From contig JBGTHQ010000030.1 in assembly GCA_041746135.1 (NCBI GenBank), forward strand, positions 1 to 64,000: a DNA stretch of 64,000 nucleotides, in the 5' to 3' direction. This DNA comes from Alg239-R122 sp041746135. Its GTDB lineage: Bacteria; Pseudomonadota; Alphaproteobacteria; Sphingomonadales; Sphingomonadaceae. The first letter of the stretch is position 1. Every line of letters begins with the position of its first letter. Below are positions 1-8,762 of this stretch, piece after piece. The notes under the pieces were generated by a model that saw only the letters and a list, made by a program, of their open reading frames with translations, did no database searches and had not been told where the DNA came from. A program made the position numbers and the translations under genes.

Positions 1-955
1 CACCGCGCCCCGCCATGCCGGGCAGTTCCGCCAGCGCCAGCCCTGCCGCGGCCATGTCGCCGCCGACCGCCTGTACCGCCGCCAATATGGCAAGCGAATT
101 GAGCACCCAGTGCGGCCCCGTTTCCGCGACGGTATAGCACAGATTGGCGCCGCGAACCTTGGCTGTGACCAAAGTTCCACCGCCGATTGCAGCAACCATA
201 TCTATCGCCCGCACATCGGCGTCCGTATCAAGCCCGAATGTCACGATATGTGCAGCATGTTTCTGCGCGGCTGCCAGCAACCGGAAATAATGGGGGTTGT
301 CGCGAGGAATGATGGCAGTACCGCCTTCCTGCAAACCTTCGAATATCTCCGCCTTGGCATCGGCGATTTCTTCTTCACCCGAAAAATGTCCGATATGTGC
401 GGGGGCGATCGTGGTGATGATCGCCACATCCGGTCGTACGAGCTGTGTAAGCTGTGCCAGTTCGCCTTTATGGTTCATGCCCATTTCGAACACACCGAAT
501 TTCGTGTCCTGCGGCATGCGGGAAAGGCTGAGCGGTACGCCGACATGATTGTTGTAGCTTTTGACCGAGCGATGCGCCTTGCCGCGCGAACTGCGATTCA
601 AGGCCGCAAACAACGCCTCCTTGGTGCCGGTCTTGCCAGCAGAACCGGTAACGCCGATAATTTTAGCATTGACGCGCGCGCGCGCGGCCCGGGCAAGATC
701 ATCGAGCGCCTGCGTGCTGTCGGCCACGCGGATATGCGGATAATCGCAAGGCTGCTGCGACACCGCGCCGTTGGCGCCATTGGCAAAGGCTTTGTCCAGA
801 TAGGAATGTCCATCGCTTTCTGCACCCTTGAGTGCAAAGAACAGATCGCCCCTGCCCACTTCGCGCGAGTCGAATTCGACACCGGTTACGGTGAATTCCA
901 TACTAGGCTGACCGCCGACGGCCCTGGCGATATCGGAGGATTTCCAGAGAGTCAT
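1..955 (-). CDS. murF: MurF, UDP-MurNAc-tripeptide:D-Ala-D-Ala ligase (partial, runs off left edge)
   Basis: Adds D-Ala-D-Ala to the UDP-MurNAc tripeptide, the last cytoplasmic step of the peptidoglycan precursor. Translating the minus strand from the ATG at 955 gives about 318 residues beginning MTLWKSSDIARAVGG and carrying the Mur-ligase ATP loop GVTGSAGKTGTKEAL near residue 100, followed by NNHVGVPLSL and an FEMGMN-type segment. The C-terminal part lies outside the window. The start overlaps the murE stop as ATGA, so the two are probably translationally coupled. Identity is firm from the loop, the length before the edge and the dcw context. Confidence 0.93.
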   Translation of the reverse strand, partial: MTLWKSSDIARAVGGQPSMEFTVTGVEFDSREVGRGDLFFALKGAESDGHSYLDKAFANGANGAVSQQPCDYPHIRVADSTQALDDLARAARARVNAKIIGVTGSAGKTGTKEALFAALNRSSRGKAHRSVKSYNNHVGVPLSLSRMPQDTKFGVFEMGMNHKGELAQLTQLVRPDVAIITTIAPAHIGHFSGEEEIADAKAEIFEGLQEGGTAIIPRDNPHYFRLLAAAQKHAAHIVTFGLDTDADVRAIDMVAAIGGGTLVTAKVRGANLCYTVAETGPHWVLNSLAILAAVQAVGGDMAAAGLALAELPGMAGRG

Positions 956-2379
956 GCCGCACATTCCCGCGCCACTTTGACATCATCAAAGGGCAGCACC
1001 CGGTCGCCGACAATTTGCCCCTGTTCGTGGCCTTTGCCGGCGAGCAGGATGATGTCATCGCTTTCACCCAACGATATGGCATGCCCAATGGCGGTACGCC
1101 GGTCGGCGATTTCCTCTCCGTTTTTTACAGCCGCCATTATTTCCGCCCGAATAGCGGCCGGATCCTCGCTGCGTGGATTATCGTCGGTCACGATCACCAG
1201 GTCCGACATCTCGCAGGCAATTTTGCCCATCTCAGGTCGCTTGCCTTTATCGCGGTCGCCGCCCGCACCGAACAGCGTGATTAACCGGCCTTTCACATGC
1301 GGGCGCAGCGCCTCGATCGCCGATTTGAGCGCGTCCGGTGTGTGCGCGTAATCGACATAGACGGGCGCGCCGGATGTGCTGATGACGGCCCGTTCCAGAC
1401 GTCCGCGCACGGGCTGCAAACGGCCGATATGGTCGAAAACATCGTCCGCCCGTCCACCGGTGGCGAGCACCAGTCCCGCCGAGGTCAGCGCGTTTGCAGC
1501 CTGGTAGGCACCAATCAGCGGCAAGGTAATCCGGCGCGTCTGGCCTGCATGCTCGATCATCAGCACTTGGCCGAGCTGTGTCGGCGTGCGCGACAAAAGC
1601 CGGATCGTCTCGCCCGCCTCGCCCACGGTCAGCAGTTTCAAACCGCGCGCCTTGACGATCGCAATGACTTTGTCCGACCAAGCATCATCGGTCCACACGA
1701 CCGCACTGCCGTCATGCTCTACGATTTCGCGGAACAGACGCATCTTCGCATCAAAATAGCTGTCCATATCGCCGTGATAGTCAAGATGGTCGCGGCTGAG
1801 ATTGGTAAAGGCGGCGGCATGCACGGGCAGACCCTCGGTTCGGTATTGCGAGAGTCCGTGGCTCGACGCCTCGAATATCGCGTGGGTCACGCCCTCGCGG
1901 GCGAGGCCGGTCATGTTCGACAGGAACGTGACGATATCAGGCGTGGTCAGACCCGTGTAATTCTGGTCATGCGCAGTGGTGATACCCAGTGTTCCGATCG
2001 ACGCTGCGGCATTGCCGTCCATGTGCCAGAGCTGCCGCGTCATTTCGGCGCAGCTGGTCTTGCCGTTGGTCCCGGTCACAGCCGCGGTGATTTTGGGTAC
2101 GGGGGTAAAAAACCGCGCGGCCAGTTGCGCGAACATGCGCCGCGGTTCCTCGGATGCGATGTGGACGGTGCCTTGCACGTCGGCTTCTAGTCGTGCGATC
2201 ACGGCAATGGCACCGCTGGCGACAGCCGCTTCGATAAAATCCTCGCCATTGAATTTTGCGCCTTGGAACGCGCCGAATATGGTGCCGGGCGCAACCTTGC
2301 GATGGTCGATGGCGAATCCCGTGACAGTCGCGTCGGTATGTTCGCCGATATTGTGGGGAGCGAGCGTGGATAATTTCAT
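952..2379 (-). CDS. murE: MurE, UDP-MurNAc-L-Ala-D-Glu:meso-diaminopimelate ligase
   Basis: Attaches the third stem-peptide residue to UDP-MurNAc-dipeptide in the cytoplasm. About 475 residues. The ATP loop TGTNGKTS, the segment ending SRDHLDYHG and the substrate-selecting DNPR motif (DDNPRSEDP) are visible; DNPR indicates meso-diaminopimelate rather than lysine. The reading frame opens earlier at 2403, but the ATG at 2379 (MKLSTLAPH) overlaps the ftsI stop as ATGA, the junction style used throughout this cluster, so I prefer it. Followed by murF with the same overlap. Confidence 0.95.
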   Translation of the reverse strand: MKLSTLAPHNIGEHTDATVTGFAIDHRKVAPGTIFGAFQGAKFNGEDFIEAAVASGAIAVIARLEADVQGTVHIASEEPRRMFAQLAARFFTPVPKITAAVTGTNGKTSCAEMTRQLWHMDGNAAASIGTLGITTAHDQNYTGLTTPDIVTFLSNMTGLAREGVTHAIFEASSHGLSQYRTEGLPVHAAAFTNLSRDHLDYHGDMDSYFDAKMRLFREIVEHDGSAVVWTDDAWSDKVIAIVKARGLKLLTVGEAGETIRLLSRTPTQLGQVLMIEHAGQTRRITLPLIGAYQAANALTSAGLVLATGGRADDVFDHIGRLQPVRGRLERAVISTSGAPVYVDYAHTPDALKSAIEALRPHVKGRLITLFGAGGDRDKGKRPEMGKIACEMSDLVIVTDDNPRSEDPAAIRAEIMAAVKNGEEIADRRTAIGHAISLGESDDIILLAGKGHEQGQIVGDRVLPFDDVKVARECAA

Positions 2380-4073
2380 CGACTGGCCACTTTCGGGCTC
2401 CATAAGAGAGGCGTAAGTTCGGACACGTCCACATCGCGGCTTTCATCGGGTACAACGCCAAGCATAGGGCCGATCCGCGGTACCAGCCGCCTGATTACCG
2501 GGGCCGCCGTCCATCCTGCGGTGCGCTGGCCGCCTGTTTCGGGAATGCCCTTCGGCTCGTCGAGCATAGCGATCACTACATATTTGGGGTCATCCATCGG
2601 AAAGGCGGCCGCAAATGTCGACACGAGATTGCTTTGGCTATAACCGCCGCCAGACGGTTTCTCCGCCGAGCCTGTCTTGCCGCCAATACGAAATCCTGGT
2701 GCGTCGGCTTTTCGGCCCGTGCCATCGGATACGATCATACGCAGCAACTGGCGCATGCGGGCACTTGTCGATGCCTTGAACACGCGGCGCCCTGCATTGA
2801 CCTTGTTCGGGTTGACTTTTTCCAGCGTGGCCGGACGCCATATCCCGCCGTTGACCAGTGCCGCATAAGCGCTGGCCAGATGCAGCGGTGTGACGGCTAT
2901 ACCGTGCCCATAAGCCACCGTCATGTTGGTAATCCTGCCCCAGCTTTGCGGCCAGAGCGGCCGGCCACGCTCGACCAGTTCGATATCGGGCCGCTCGTCA
3001 AACTCCAAGCTGCGAAACAGCGCTTCCATCCGTTTTTGCCCGAGATTGTCGGCGATTCGCGCCGTTACGATGTTGGAACTGTGCACCAGCGTCTCCGGAA
3101 CATTGAGAAACCGGTGCTGGGGATGATCGTCGCTGATCCTGAAACCTCCGACCTTAAGCGGTTCGGTCGCATCATAGCGGGTCGCCAGATTTGTCACGGT
3201 ACCGGCATCGAGCGCCGCCGCAATGGTCAGCGGTTTGAAAGTGGAACCCAGTTCGTATACGCTATAGGTGACATCGTTCACCTGATGCCGCAGCGCTTTC
3301 GCATCGATTTTATTGGGGTTGAATTCGGGCAGAGAGGCCATAGCCAGCACTTCGCCCGTGCGCACGTCGAGCACGATTCCCGTGGCACCTAATGCCGAAT
3401 GTTTTTTCATCGTCGCGCCGAGTTCGCTCTCCAGCGCAGCCTGAACGCGAATATCGATCGACAGCTCCTCCGGCTGTGCCAGCCGGGCGGGATCGGTCAA
3501 CCGCTTGTCCATCGCCTTTTCCATGCCCATCACACCGTGCCGGTCGGCATCGACATAGCCCAGCACATGCGCACCCAGGCCGTGCTGCGGGTAAAAACGC
3601 TCATCCTCCTGCGGAAATTCGAATCCGACCTCGCCCAGCGCATGCACTTTATTGGCATCCTCGGGCACCAGACGGCGGCGCAGGTAGCTGGGCCGGTTCT
3701 TGGTCATCGCCTTGAAGAATGTCGATTGCGGCGTGTCGGGAAATATCTGCGCCAGTTCGGCTGCGAGTGCGACTTTGTTGCCCAGTATCTTGTCGGGCCG
3801 CACGAACAGCGCCCGCATTTTGATAGTTCGCGCCAGCGGTATGCCGTTACGATCGACCAGGTCAGCCCGAACGGGAATAACGTCTGTAGAAGTCAGGCCA
3901 CGCTTCGCCTGGCCTTCGAATGCGCCATAATAGATCAGCCGCCCGCCAATGGTGATGACCGCAAGTCCGAATAGCGCGAGCACAACCAGCAATCGTGCCT
4001 GTGCAGTCAGAGTGATTTTCTGGCGATGGCCCGCAAGGCGTACACGCTCCACCGTGCCGACATGCGCGGTCAT
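2376..4073 (-). CDS. ftsI: FtsI / PBP3, septal peptidoglycan transpeptidase
   Basis: Septum-specific D,D-transpeptidase anchored by one N-terminal membrane helix (about residues 27-50, RLLVVLALFGLAVITIGG). A PBP dimerisation domain follows, then the transpeptidase domain with all three active-site motifs in order: STFK (in ELGSTFKPL, catalytic serine), SSN (in HSSNIVTARI) and KTG (in GKTGSAEKP). 565 residues, normal for class B PBPs. It overlaps ftsL upstream and murE downstream by four bases each. Works with FtsL/FtsQ/FtsB and FtsW at the divisome. Confidence 0.95.
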   Translation of the reverse strand: MTAHVGTVERVRLAGHRQKITLTAQARLLVVLALFGLAVITIGGRLIYYGAFEGQAKRGLTSTDVIPVRADLVDRNGIPLARTIKMRALFVRPDKILGNKVALAAELAQIFPDTPQSTFFKAMTKNRPSYLRRRLVPEDANKVHALGEVGFEFPQEDERFYPQHGLGAHVLGYVDADRHGVMGMEKAMDKRLTDPARLAQPEELSIDIRVQAALESELGATMKKHSALGATGIVLDVRTGEVLAMASLPEFNPNKIDAKALRHQVNDVTYSVYELGSTFKPLTIAAALDAGTVTNLATRYDATEPLKVGGFRISDDHPQHRFLNVPETLVHSSNIVTARIADNLGQKRMEALFRSLEFDERPDIELVERGRPLWPQSWGRITNMTVAYGHGIAVTPLHLASAYAALVNGGIWRPATLEKVNPNKVNAGRRVFKASTSARMRQLLRMIVSDGTGRKADAPGFRIGGKTGSAEKPSGGGYSQSNLVSTFAAAFPMDDPKYVVIAMLDEPKGIPETGGQRTAGWTAAPVIRRLVPRIGPMLGVVPDESRDVDVSELTPLLWSPKVASR

Positions 4074-4693
4074 TCCCTGCTTCCTCCGCTCGATATTTTG
4101 GGCGTGGGAGTCAGCAGTTTTATATCCATTTGCTGGGCAAATTGCGCACGCCGCCTGTTCGCTTTCTGCTCGTCGGTCATCGTGGCTTCGGGCACAACGG
4201 ACGTCGACTCCGGTTCCTTTTCCTGCACAGGTTTCTTATCGGCTCGCTGGACAATGTCGCTTTTGGACCCGTTGGACGAGCGACTGCTGGGATCGATATC
4301 GGTGCCGTCGCCGAACGCAGAACCGATAATACCTGCTGGGCCCTCTCCGTCGATTGTCAGCGAAGCTACACGGACGGGCTTTTTGATGCCGTCATGTCCT
4401 TCACCCAGGTTCGCGAGCGCACGCTCTCCGTTCAGAAATTGCGCTGCGGTTGGCGCACTATAGCCGTATTCCAGCTGGTTCCACTGTTCAAGCTGCTGCA
4501 TGCTGGCACGCGTGGCAAATTCGGTTTCGAGATAGCGCATTTCTTTTTTCATACGCACGATCTCGGACTCGGTCCGGTCGAGATTGCTGCGCAGCGCACC
4601 GACGCTAAGCGACAGTGGATAAAGCGATATAAGCACCACGAAGACGAGCGCGACCCAGCCCAGGTTTTTCAGCCGTTTAAAAGCGAGCGTCAT
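4070..4693 (-). CDS. ftsL: FtsL-like cell division protein
   Basis: About 207 residues: short cytoplasmic segment, one membrane helix (about residues 11-30), then a coiled-coil-like stretch (SNLDRTESEIVRMKKEMRYL) as in FtsL, the bitopic divisome scaffold partner of FtsB and FtsQ. Position between rsmH and ftsI is the classical ftsL position. The ORF stays open to 4798, but the ATG at 4693 (MTLAFKRLKN) overlaps the rsmH stop as ATGA and is the better start. The C-terminal half is a long, low-complexity Ser/Glu/Lys-rich tail not seen in short FtsL proteins. Sequence itself is weakly diagnostic; the call leans on topology and synteny. Confidence 0.8.
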   Translation of the reverse strand: MTLAFKRLKNLGWVALVFVVLISLYPLSLSVGALRSNLDRTESEIVRMKKEMRYLETEFATRASMQQLEQWNQLEYGYSAPTAAQFLNGERALANLGEGHDGIKKPVRVASLTIDGEGPAGIIGSAFGDGTDIDPSSRSSNGSKSDIVQRADKKPVQEKEPESTSVVPEATMTDEQKANRRRAQFAQQMDIKLLTPTPKISSGGSRE

Positions 4694-5673
4694 GCCGCCA
4701 TCCTGTCGCCATCGCGCGGTTCGCCATCCCACGGGGGCGCATCGCTGCGCACGGCAAAACGAAGGGTCGCGGAGCGCGCGCGTGGGTTGCGCGCGCACTC
4801 GTCCCTACCGGCGCGAATGGCTTTAGAAGGTTTTGTAAAAGTCGGTGCGTCACCCGTATCGTGCACAACCGGCATATGGCGGGATCGGTTGCCAGCCGAT
4901 CCGCTGCGCGTGCGCAGGAACCGCTTGACGATCCGGTCTTCAAGACTGTGGAAACAGACCACGACCAGTCGGCCACCCGGCCGAAGCATGCGTTCCGCCG
5001 CATCCAGTCCTTGTTTAAGCTCATCGAGTTCCTGATTGATATGGATGCGGATCGCCTGGAACGTCCGCGTCGCCGGATCTTTCGGCATGCCCGGACGATG
5101 GCCCAGCGCCTTGCGCACGACATGCGCAAGTTCACCCGTCCGAGAAAGCGGACGCGCAGCGACTATGGCGCGGGCAATGCGGCGCGATTGTCGCTCCTCG
5201 CCATACAGGTAAATAATATCGGCAATCTCGGCCTCGTCGGCAGTGTTAACGAAATCCGCAGCGCTCATTCCATCCTGAGCCATGCGCATATCCAGCGGCC
5301 CGTCCGACTGAAACGAAAATCCGCGCGCGGCCTGGTCCAGTTGCATCGATGATACGCCGATATCGAATACGATTCCATCAACCGAGTCCACACCGGATGC
5401 CTTTAACACAGTGTCCAGATCAGCGAAACGGTGGAGGTGAAGCACCAAATTTCCGTCTGCAGCGTCGACCATATCCTGTCCGTTTCTGCAAGCATCCGGA
5501 TCGCGGTCGAACCCGTACACGATCGCACCTCGATCCAGTATTGCACGCGTATACCCGCCCGCGCCGAATGTCGCATCGACATGCGTTTCGCCGGGGGTGA
5601 TGGCGAGCGCGTTCAGAACTTCGGCAAGCAAAACGGGAATGTGCGGAGCGGAGGAGGCAGGTTCAGGCATCAT
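4690..5673 (-). CDS. rsmH: RsmH (MraW), 16S rRNA m4C1402 methyltransferase
   Basis: SAM-dependent N4-methylation of C1402 in the decoding centre of 16S rRNA. 327 residues. N-terminal HIPVLLAEVL and the SAM-binding DATFGAGGYTRAIL are family signatures, followed by DGIVFDIGVSSMQLDQAARGF and the GGRLVVVCFHSLEDRIVK segment late in the protein. Start ATG at 5673 overlaps the mraZ stop as ATGA. Second gene of the dcw cluster, as usual. Confidence 0.95.
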   Translation of the reverse strand: MMPEPASSAPHIPVLLAEVLNALAITPGETHVDATFGAGGYTRAILDRGAIVYGFDRDPDACRNGQDMVDAADGNLVLHLHRFADLDTVLKASGVDSVDGIVFDIGVSSMQLDQAARGFSFQSDGPLDMRMAQDGMSAADFVNTADEAEIADIIYLYGEERQSRRIARAIVAARPLSRTGELAHVVRKALGHRPGMPKDPATRTFQAIRIHINQELDELKQGLDAAERMLRPGGRLVVVCFHSLEDRIVKRFLRTRSGSAGNRSRHMPVVHDTGDAPTFTKPSKAIRAGRDECARNPRARSATLRFAVRSDAPPWDGEPRDGDRMAA

Positions 5674-6167
5674 TTCTTCTTCTCCTGTTCGGAGAGGAAC
5701 TCGCGTACGCTCAGCATCGGTTTGTGATAGACTTTTTCGTCCTGCGCAAGGAAAGTATCGGGATTCCAGATGGTAATGACACGCATAGAGCCCAGAAAGA
5801 CCGCCTTGTCATCGATACCGGCAAGTTTCCGCAACAGCGGCGGAAAACTGAAGCGACCGCTAGAATCGAAACTCACTTCCTCGATCATCGATCCCATGTT
5901 GATTTCCGCGGCATCGCGGTCATAATCCTGGCCCCGGGCAATGGCTTTGGCTTCGGCTTTGTCGATCTGCTCTTCCATAAAATCGACATGGCTTTCACCG
6001 AATGCAGTCAGGCAAGGCAAAACGGGGTGCGCGGACAGGAAAAGATATCGCCCATCTGAACTGTCGGCGACAGTTTTGCGAAATCCGGCAGGCAGCACGA
6101 AACGGTCCTTTTCCCCGCGATGGGAAAAACTCGTTCCTCGGTAATTATGTCTCTTGAGCTGCGCCAA
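5670..6167 (-). CDS. mraZ: MraZ, transcriptional regulator of the dcw cluster
   Basis: Ring-forming DNA-binding protein with two AbrB/SpoVT-like SPOR-type beta domains that represses the dcw promoter. The first repeat shows YRGTSFSHRGEKDRFVLP and the second SFDSSGRFSFPPLLRKLAG, the duplicated D/SxKGR-F-xP pattern of MraZ. The frame is open to an ATG at 6215, but that would add an atypical N-terminus; the TTG at 6167 (MAQLKRHNYRGT) sits five bases after AGGGTGG, a good ribosome binding site, giving about 165 residues. A GTG at 6176 is the alternative. First gene of the cluster, so autoregulation is expected from the family. Confidence 0.88.
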   Translation of the reverse strand: MAQLKRHNYRGTSFSHRGEKDRFVLPAGFRKTVADSSDGRYLFLSAHPVLPCLTAFGESHVDFMEEQIDKAEAKAIARGQDYDRDAAEINMGSMIEEVSFDSSGRFSFPPLLRKLAGIDDKAVFLGSMRVITIWNPDTFLAQDEKVYHKPMLSVREFLSEQEKKK

Positions 6168-6215
6168 TTTGTCCACCCTGAATAAGGGTGAATGGTTCCG
6201 TCCCGACAAGCCCAT

Positions 6216-6555
6216 ACACGCCTGTCCGCTAAGCCTTTATTGGCATACGGAAACCTTCACCCCTTATTTGCATAAGATTGGTATCAACTATTTGCTAGGG
6301 ATGGAAGGGGCAAACACGGGAACTTGTGCCACTAAAATTTAACTATATATAAAACATAGATAAATTTCTCCTATATTAAATTGAGTTTAGGCATCATTCT
6401 TTTGCATTCATGCTTTGTTCCAGACATATCAAGTATTTGCCAGAAGGGAAGCAGGTATTCGGGACAAGAGTCGCGTTTTGCTGCCAAGGCCCAGTGTCTT
6501 TTAATATAGGTGAAAGACCCGCCACATAGATTATAGGTACGCGGCAGTGGCCAAC
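6216..6555. promoter_or_regulatory. AT-richer intergenic region upstream of mraZ
   Basis: About 340 bases with no gene I can support. On the minus strand it must hold the dcw promoter; a TTGATA box is readable near 6285-6290 but I cannot assign a convincing -10 or clean MraZ boxes. The stretch 6330-6400 is markedly AT-rich compared with its surroundings. An open frame of 62 codons (6371-6559, minus) begins with TTG and has no recognisable content. Confidence 0.4.
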
Positions 6556-7329
6556 TCAATCGCGGAGCAATTCATCTAGCAAAAGCATAAGAAATTGCGA
6601 ATTGTCCGATTGCTGCAACAAGGCGGTATCCAGCATATCTGCGTCGGCAATCAAGATTGCCTTACCTTTGCCTATACGGCAGCGTGCCATTAACTTCAGT
6701 TCGGCAGGCGCGCACTCTGCGATATTCGCATCCTGCTTCGAGATTCTTGAAAATCCCCCTATAGAATACGTGCGTACGCGCAAATCTCCCGCTTCCATGA
6801 TGTGCAGCCCCGCATCTTTCGTATCATCAAACGTGAAATTCAATCCCCACCGGTTGAACAGCGGCGACATAAGCGAGACCGCTTCGGGCCGTCGTTTGTC
6901 ACCCAAAGGATAGCGGCTGTCCATTTTCAGCAGCGGGTCGGCCAGAATTAGCGCCCTGCCTCCGGCCCGGATCCAATCGTCAAGCGCGACCAATTCCGAC
7001 GGAGCAAGCGGCCGGTTCTGTGCCAGCAATAATATGTCAGGATTTTTCCGATCGAGAATGCCAGAGTCCAGACTGTCCAGAGCTGTAACATTGTATGTTC
7101 GCTGCAATGCCTTGTAAAAAAGGTGCGGTTTCACCTCGCCAGAAAGGATCGTTTCGATATTCCCTGCTTCGCCCCAGATAAGCGGCAGGCTGGTCATCAT
7201 TGCCAAGTCGCGTTCCGGCGCGGCTGAAATGGCAACATCCTGAATTTTGCCGCTATCGCAAGACCCCAAAACACATGCTGCTAACAGCGCAGTTCCGAAC
7301 AATAGCGAGCGGGCCTTACTGCGGGTCAT
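6556..7329 (-). CDS. GldG-like (ABC-transport auxiliary) lipoprotein, function unknown
   Basis: 257 residues. Begins with a lipoprotein signal (TALLAACVLGSCDSG; Cys19 or Cys24 could be lipidated). The body resembles the GldG / ABC-auxiliary domain seen beside uncharacterised gliding-type ABC transporters: KALQRTYNV, then LDRKNPDILLLAQNRPLAP, DDWIRAGGRALILADPLL and a late GKAILIADADML. No ATPase or permease partner is adjacent, so a transport role cannot be inferred. Overlaps the upstream small anchored protein by 14 bases, so the pair is co-transcribed. Visibly lower GC than the dcw genes. Family assignment is by remembered motif similarity only. Confidence 0.6.
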   Translation of the reverse strand: MTRSKARSLLFGTALLAACVLGSCDSGKIQDVAISAAPERDLAMMTSLPLIWGEAGNIETILSGEVKPHLFYKALQRTYNVTALDSLDSGILDRKNPDILLLAQNRPLAPSELVALDDWIRAGGRALILADPLLKMDSRYPLGDKRRPEAVSLMSPLFNRWGLNFTFDDTKDAGLHIMEAGDLRVRTYSIGGFSRISKQDANIAECAPAELKLMARCRIGKGKAILIADADMLDTALLQQSDNSQFLMLLLDELLRD

Positions 7330-7690
7330 TGGCTATATTGGATTTAGGTTTGAGATCGGGCACCACTTGTCCTGCCTGCATTTCGTCTCCAGCAGCCTGC
7401 TTGGCTCCGTTTCTACCCGGCTGTCCGGACTGCGGATCGATCGGCTTAAGATCCGGGACTACGCCCAAATCGACCAGAGGCTCATTATTGCCGTCTGTGC
7501 CGGGTAGAGCGGAGCGTCCGGATTGAGGTCCTTTAGCAATTTCGTCAATCGGCGCCTCGTCGCTGACCCTTCCAGAAATTACGCTTATTGTCGCGGTCAG
7601 AAAGGCAACGGTTACCAGTCCCACCAGCCCGATCCGCAGACGGTGCATAGGCTGGTTTGTTCGGCTGTTATCCATCTCGGCCAGGGTCAT
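7316..7690 (-). CDS. Small membrane-anchored protein with VVPDLKP repeats
   Basis: 124 residues, no family recognised. A short cytoplasmic N-terminus precedes one membrane helix (about residues 20-40, IGLVGLVTVAFLTATISVI); the remaining 80 residues are a Pro/Gly/Asp-rich, probably periplasmic tail containing VVPDLKP twice, each followed by a Pro/Gln-containing stretch. Start could be the first Met or Met6 (MDNSRTNQ). The 3' end overlaps the GldG-like lipoprotein gene by 14 bases in another frame, suggesting the two products act together at the envelope. Confidence 0.6.
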   Translation of the reverse strand: MTLAEMDNSRTNQPMHRLRIGLVGLVTVAFLTATISVISGRVSDEAPIDEIAKGPQSGRSALPGTDGNNEPLVDLGVVPDLKPIDPQSGQPGRNGAKQAAGDEMQAGQVVPDLKPKSNIANDPQ

Positions 7691-7708
7691 GTCTTCATTC
7701 CTTGATAT

Positions 7709-8698
7709 TTATGCGTCCAACCATGGAAATACCGGCAGGTTTTTCGCACGCAGCCACTGCGCATTATATAGCGTCGAGAGGTAGCGGAAGCCTGTATCGC
7801 ACAATATCGTAACAACGCGGCTGCCAGGACCGAGTTCGTTTGCTAAGGCGATCGCACCCGCCACATTAATACCCGACGACAGCCCCAGACACAAACCTTC
7901 CTCCACCAGCAAGCGCCGGACCCATTCAAGCCCCTGTTCGTCACTGATACGAAATTGCGTGTCAATTGGCGCGCCTTCCAGATTGGCGGTGATGCGTCCC
8001 TGCCCTATTCCCTCGGCCACAGAACTGCCTTCGGCTTTAAGTTCGCCGTGCGCAAAATACTCGTACAGTGCTGCGCCGTGCGGATCGCTCAGCGCGATGG
8101 TGACCTTCTCGTCTTTCTCCTTGAGCCCGAGCCCGACACCCGCAATCGTGCCCCCTGTACCCGCAGCACAGGTAAATCCGTCGACCCTACCATCCATCTG
8201 CTCCCAGATTTCCTGTGCGGTGGTTTCGATATGTGCCTTTCGATTGGCGATATTGTCAAACTGGTTGGCCCAGACCGCCCCTTCGGTCTCCTCCGCCATA
8301 CGCCGAGACGTGTGGACGAAATGGCCCGGATTGGCATAGGGTGCGGCGGGCACGGTCACGAGTTCCGCCCCGAGAGCTCGCAGCGTATCCATTTTTTCTT
8401 GCGATTGCGTTTCGGGCATGACGATGATCGTCTTGTACCCCAGCGCATTGGCGACCAGCGCAATGCCGATCCCCGTATTGCCCGCGGTCCCCTCGACAAT
8501 CGTGCCGCCGGGTTTGAGCTGCCCTCTGGCTTCGGCATCGCGCACGATATAAAGTGCCGCGCGGTCCTTGACAGAAGCTCCGGGATTCACGAATTCGCAC
8601 TTGCCGTATATGTCGCAACCGGTTTCCTCGCTCGGCCCTTTCAGGCGCACGAGCGGGGTGTTGCCAATCAGGTCGAGCGTGGTCGGTATCATGGTCAT
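7709..8698 (-). CDS. cysK: Cysteine synthase A (O-acetylserine sulfhydrylase)
   Basis: PLP enzyme making cysteine from O-acetylserine and sulfide. About 329 residues from ATG 8698 (MTMIPTTLDLIGNTPLVRLK); an ATG two codons later is equally possible, and the frame open to 8800 adds only implausible sequence. Signatures: IGNTPLVRL, the PLP lysine in NPGASVKDRAAL, the substrate loop EGTAGNTGIGIAL, the phosphate loop CAAGTGGTIAGVG and the C-terminal CDTGFRYLSTLYN. The C-terminal form with the WL...FPWL ending is common in alphaproteobacteria. Confidence 0.9.
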   Translation of the reverse strand: MTMIPTTLDLIGNTPLVRLKGPSEETGCDIYGKCEFVNPGASVKDRAALYIVRDAEARGQLKPGGTIVEGTAGNTGIGIALVANALGYKTIIVMPETQSQEKMDTLRALGAELVTVPAAPYANPGHFVHTSRRMAEETEGAVWANQFDNIANRKAHIETTAQEIWEQMDGRVDGFTCAAGTGGTIAGVGLGLKEKDEKVTIALSDPHGAALYEYFAHGELKAEGSSVAEGIGQGRITANLEGAPIDTQFRISDEQGLEWVRRLLVEEGLCLGLSSGINVAGAIALANELGPGSRVVTILCDTGFRYLSTLYNAQWLRAKNLPVFPWLDA

Positions 8699-8762
8699 GC
8701 AGGCAAGATAGGGTGTCGCGCGAAAGCCGGCAAGGGAGGATATATATGGCTTGGCATAGCTC

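Noticed and set aside
110..1351. 413-codon plus-strand frame opposite murF/murE
   Set aside because: Antisense shadow; the minus-strand murF and murE carry clear Mur-ligase motifs.
6176..6330. MraZ-binding repeats upstream of mraZ
   Set aside because: GGG triplets occur at a nine-base spacing but not as the regular TGGGN-N5 direct repeats of known MraZ boxes.
6371..6559. 62-codon open frame on the minus strand after the GldG-like gene
   Set aside because: Starts with TTG overlapping the upstream stop, has no ribosome binding site and no protein-like features; probably chance.
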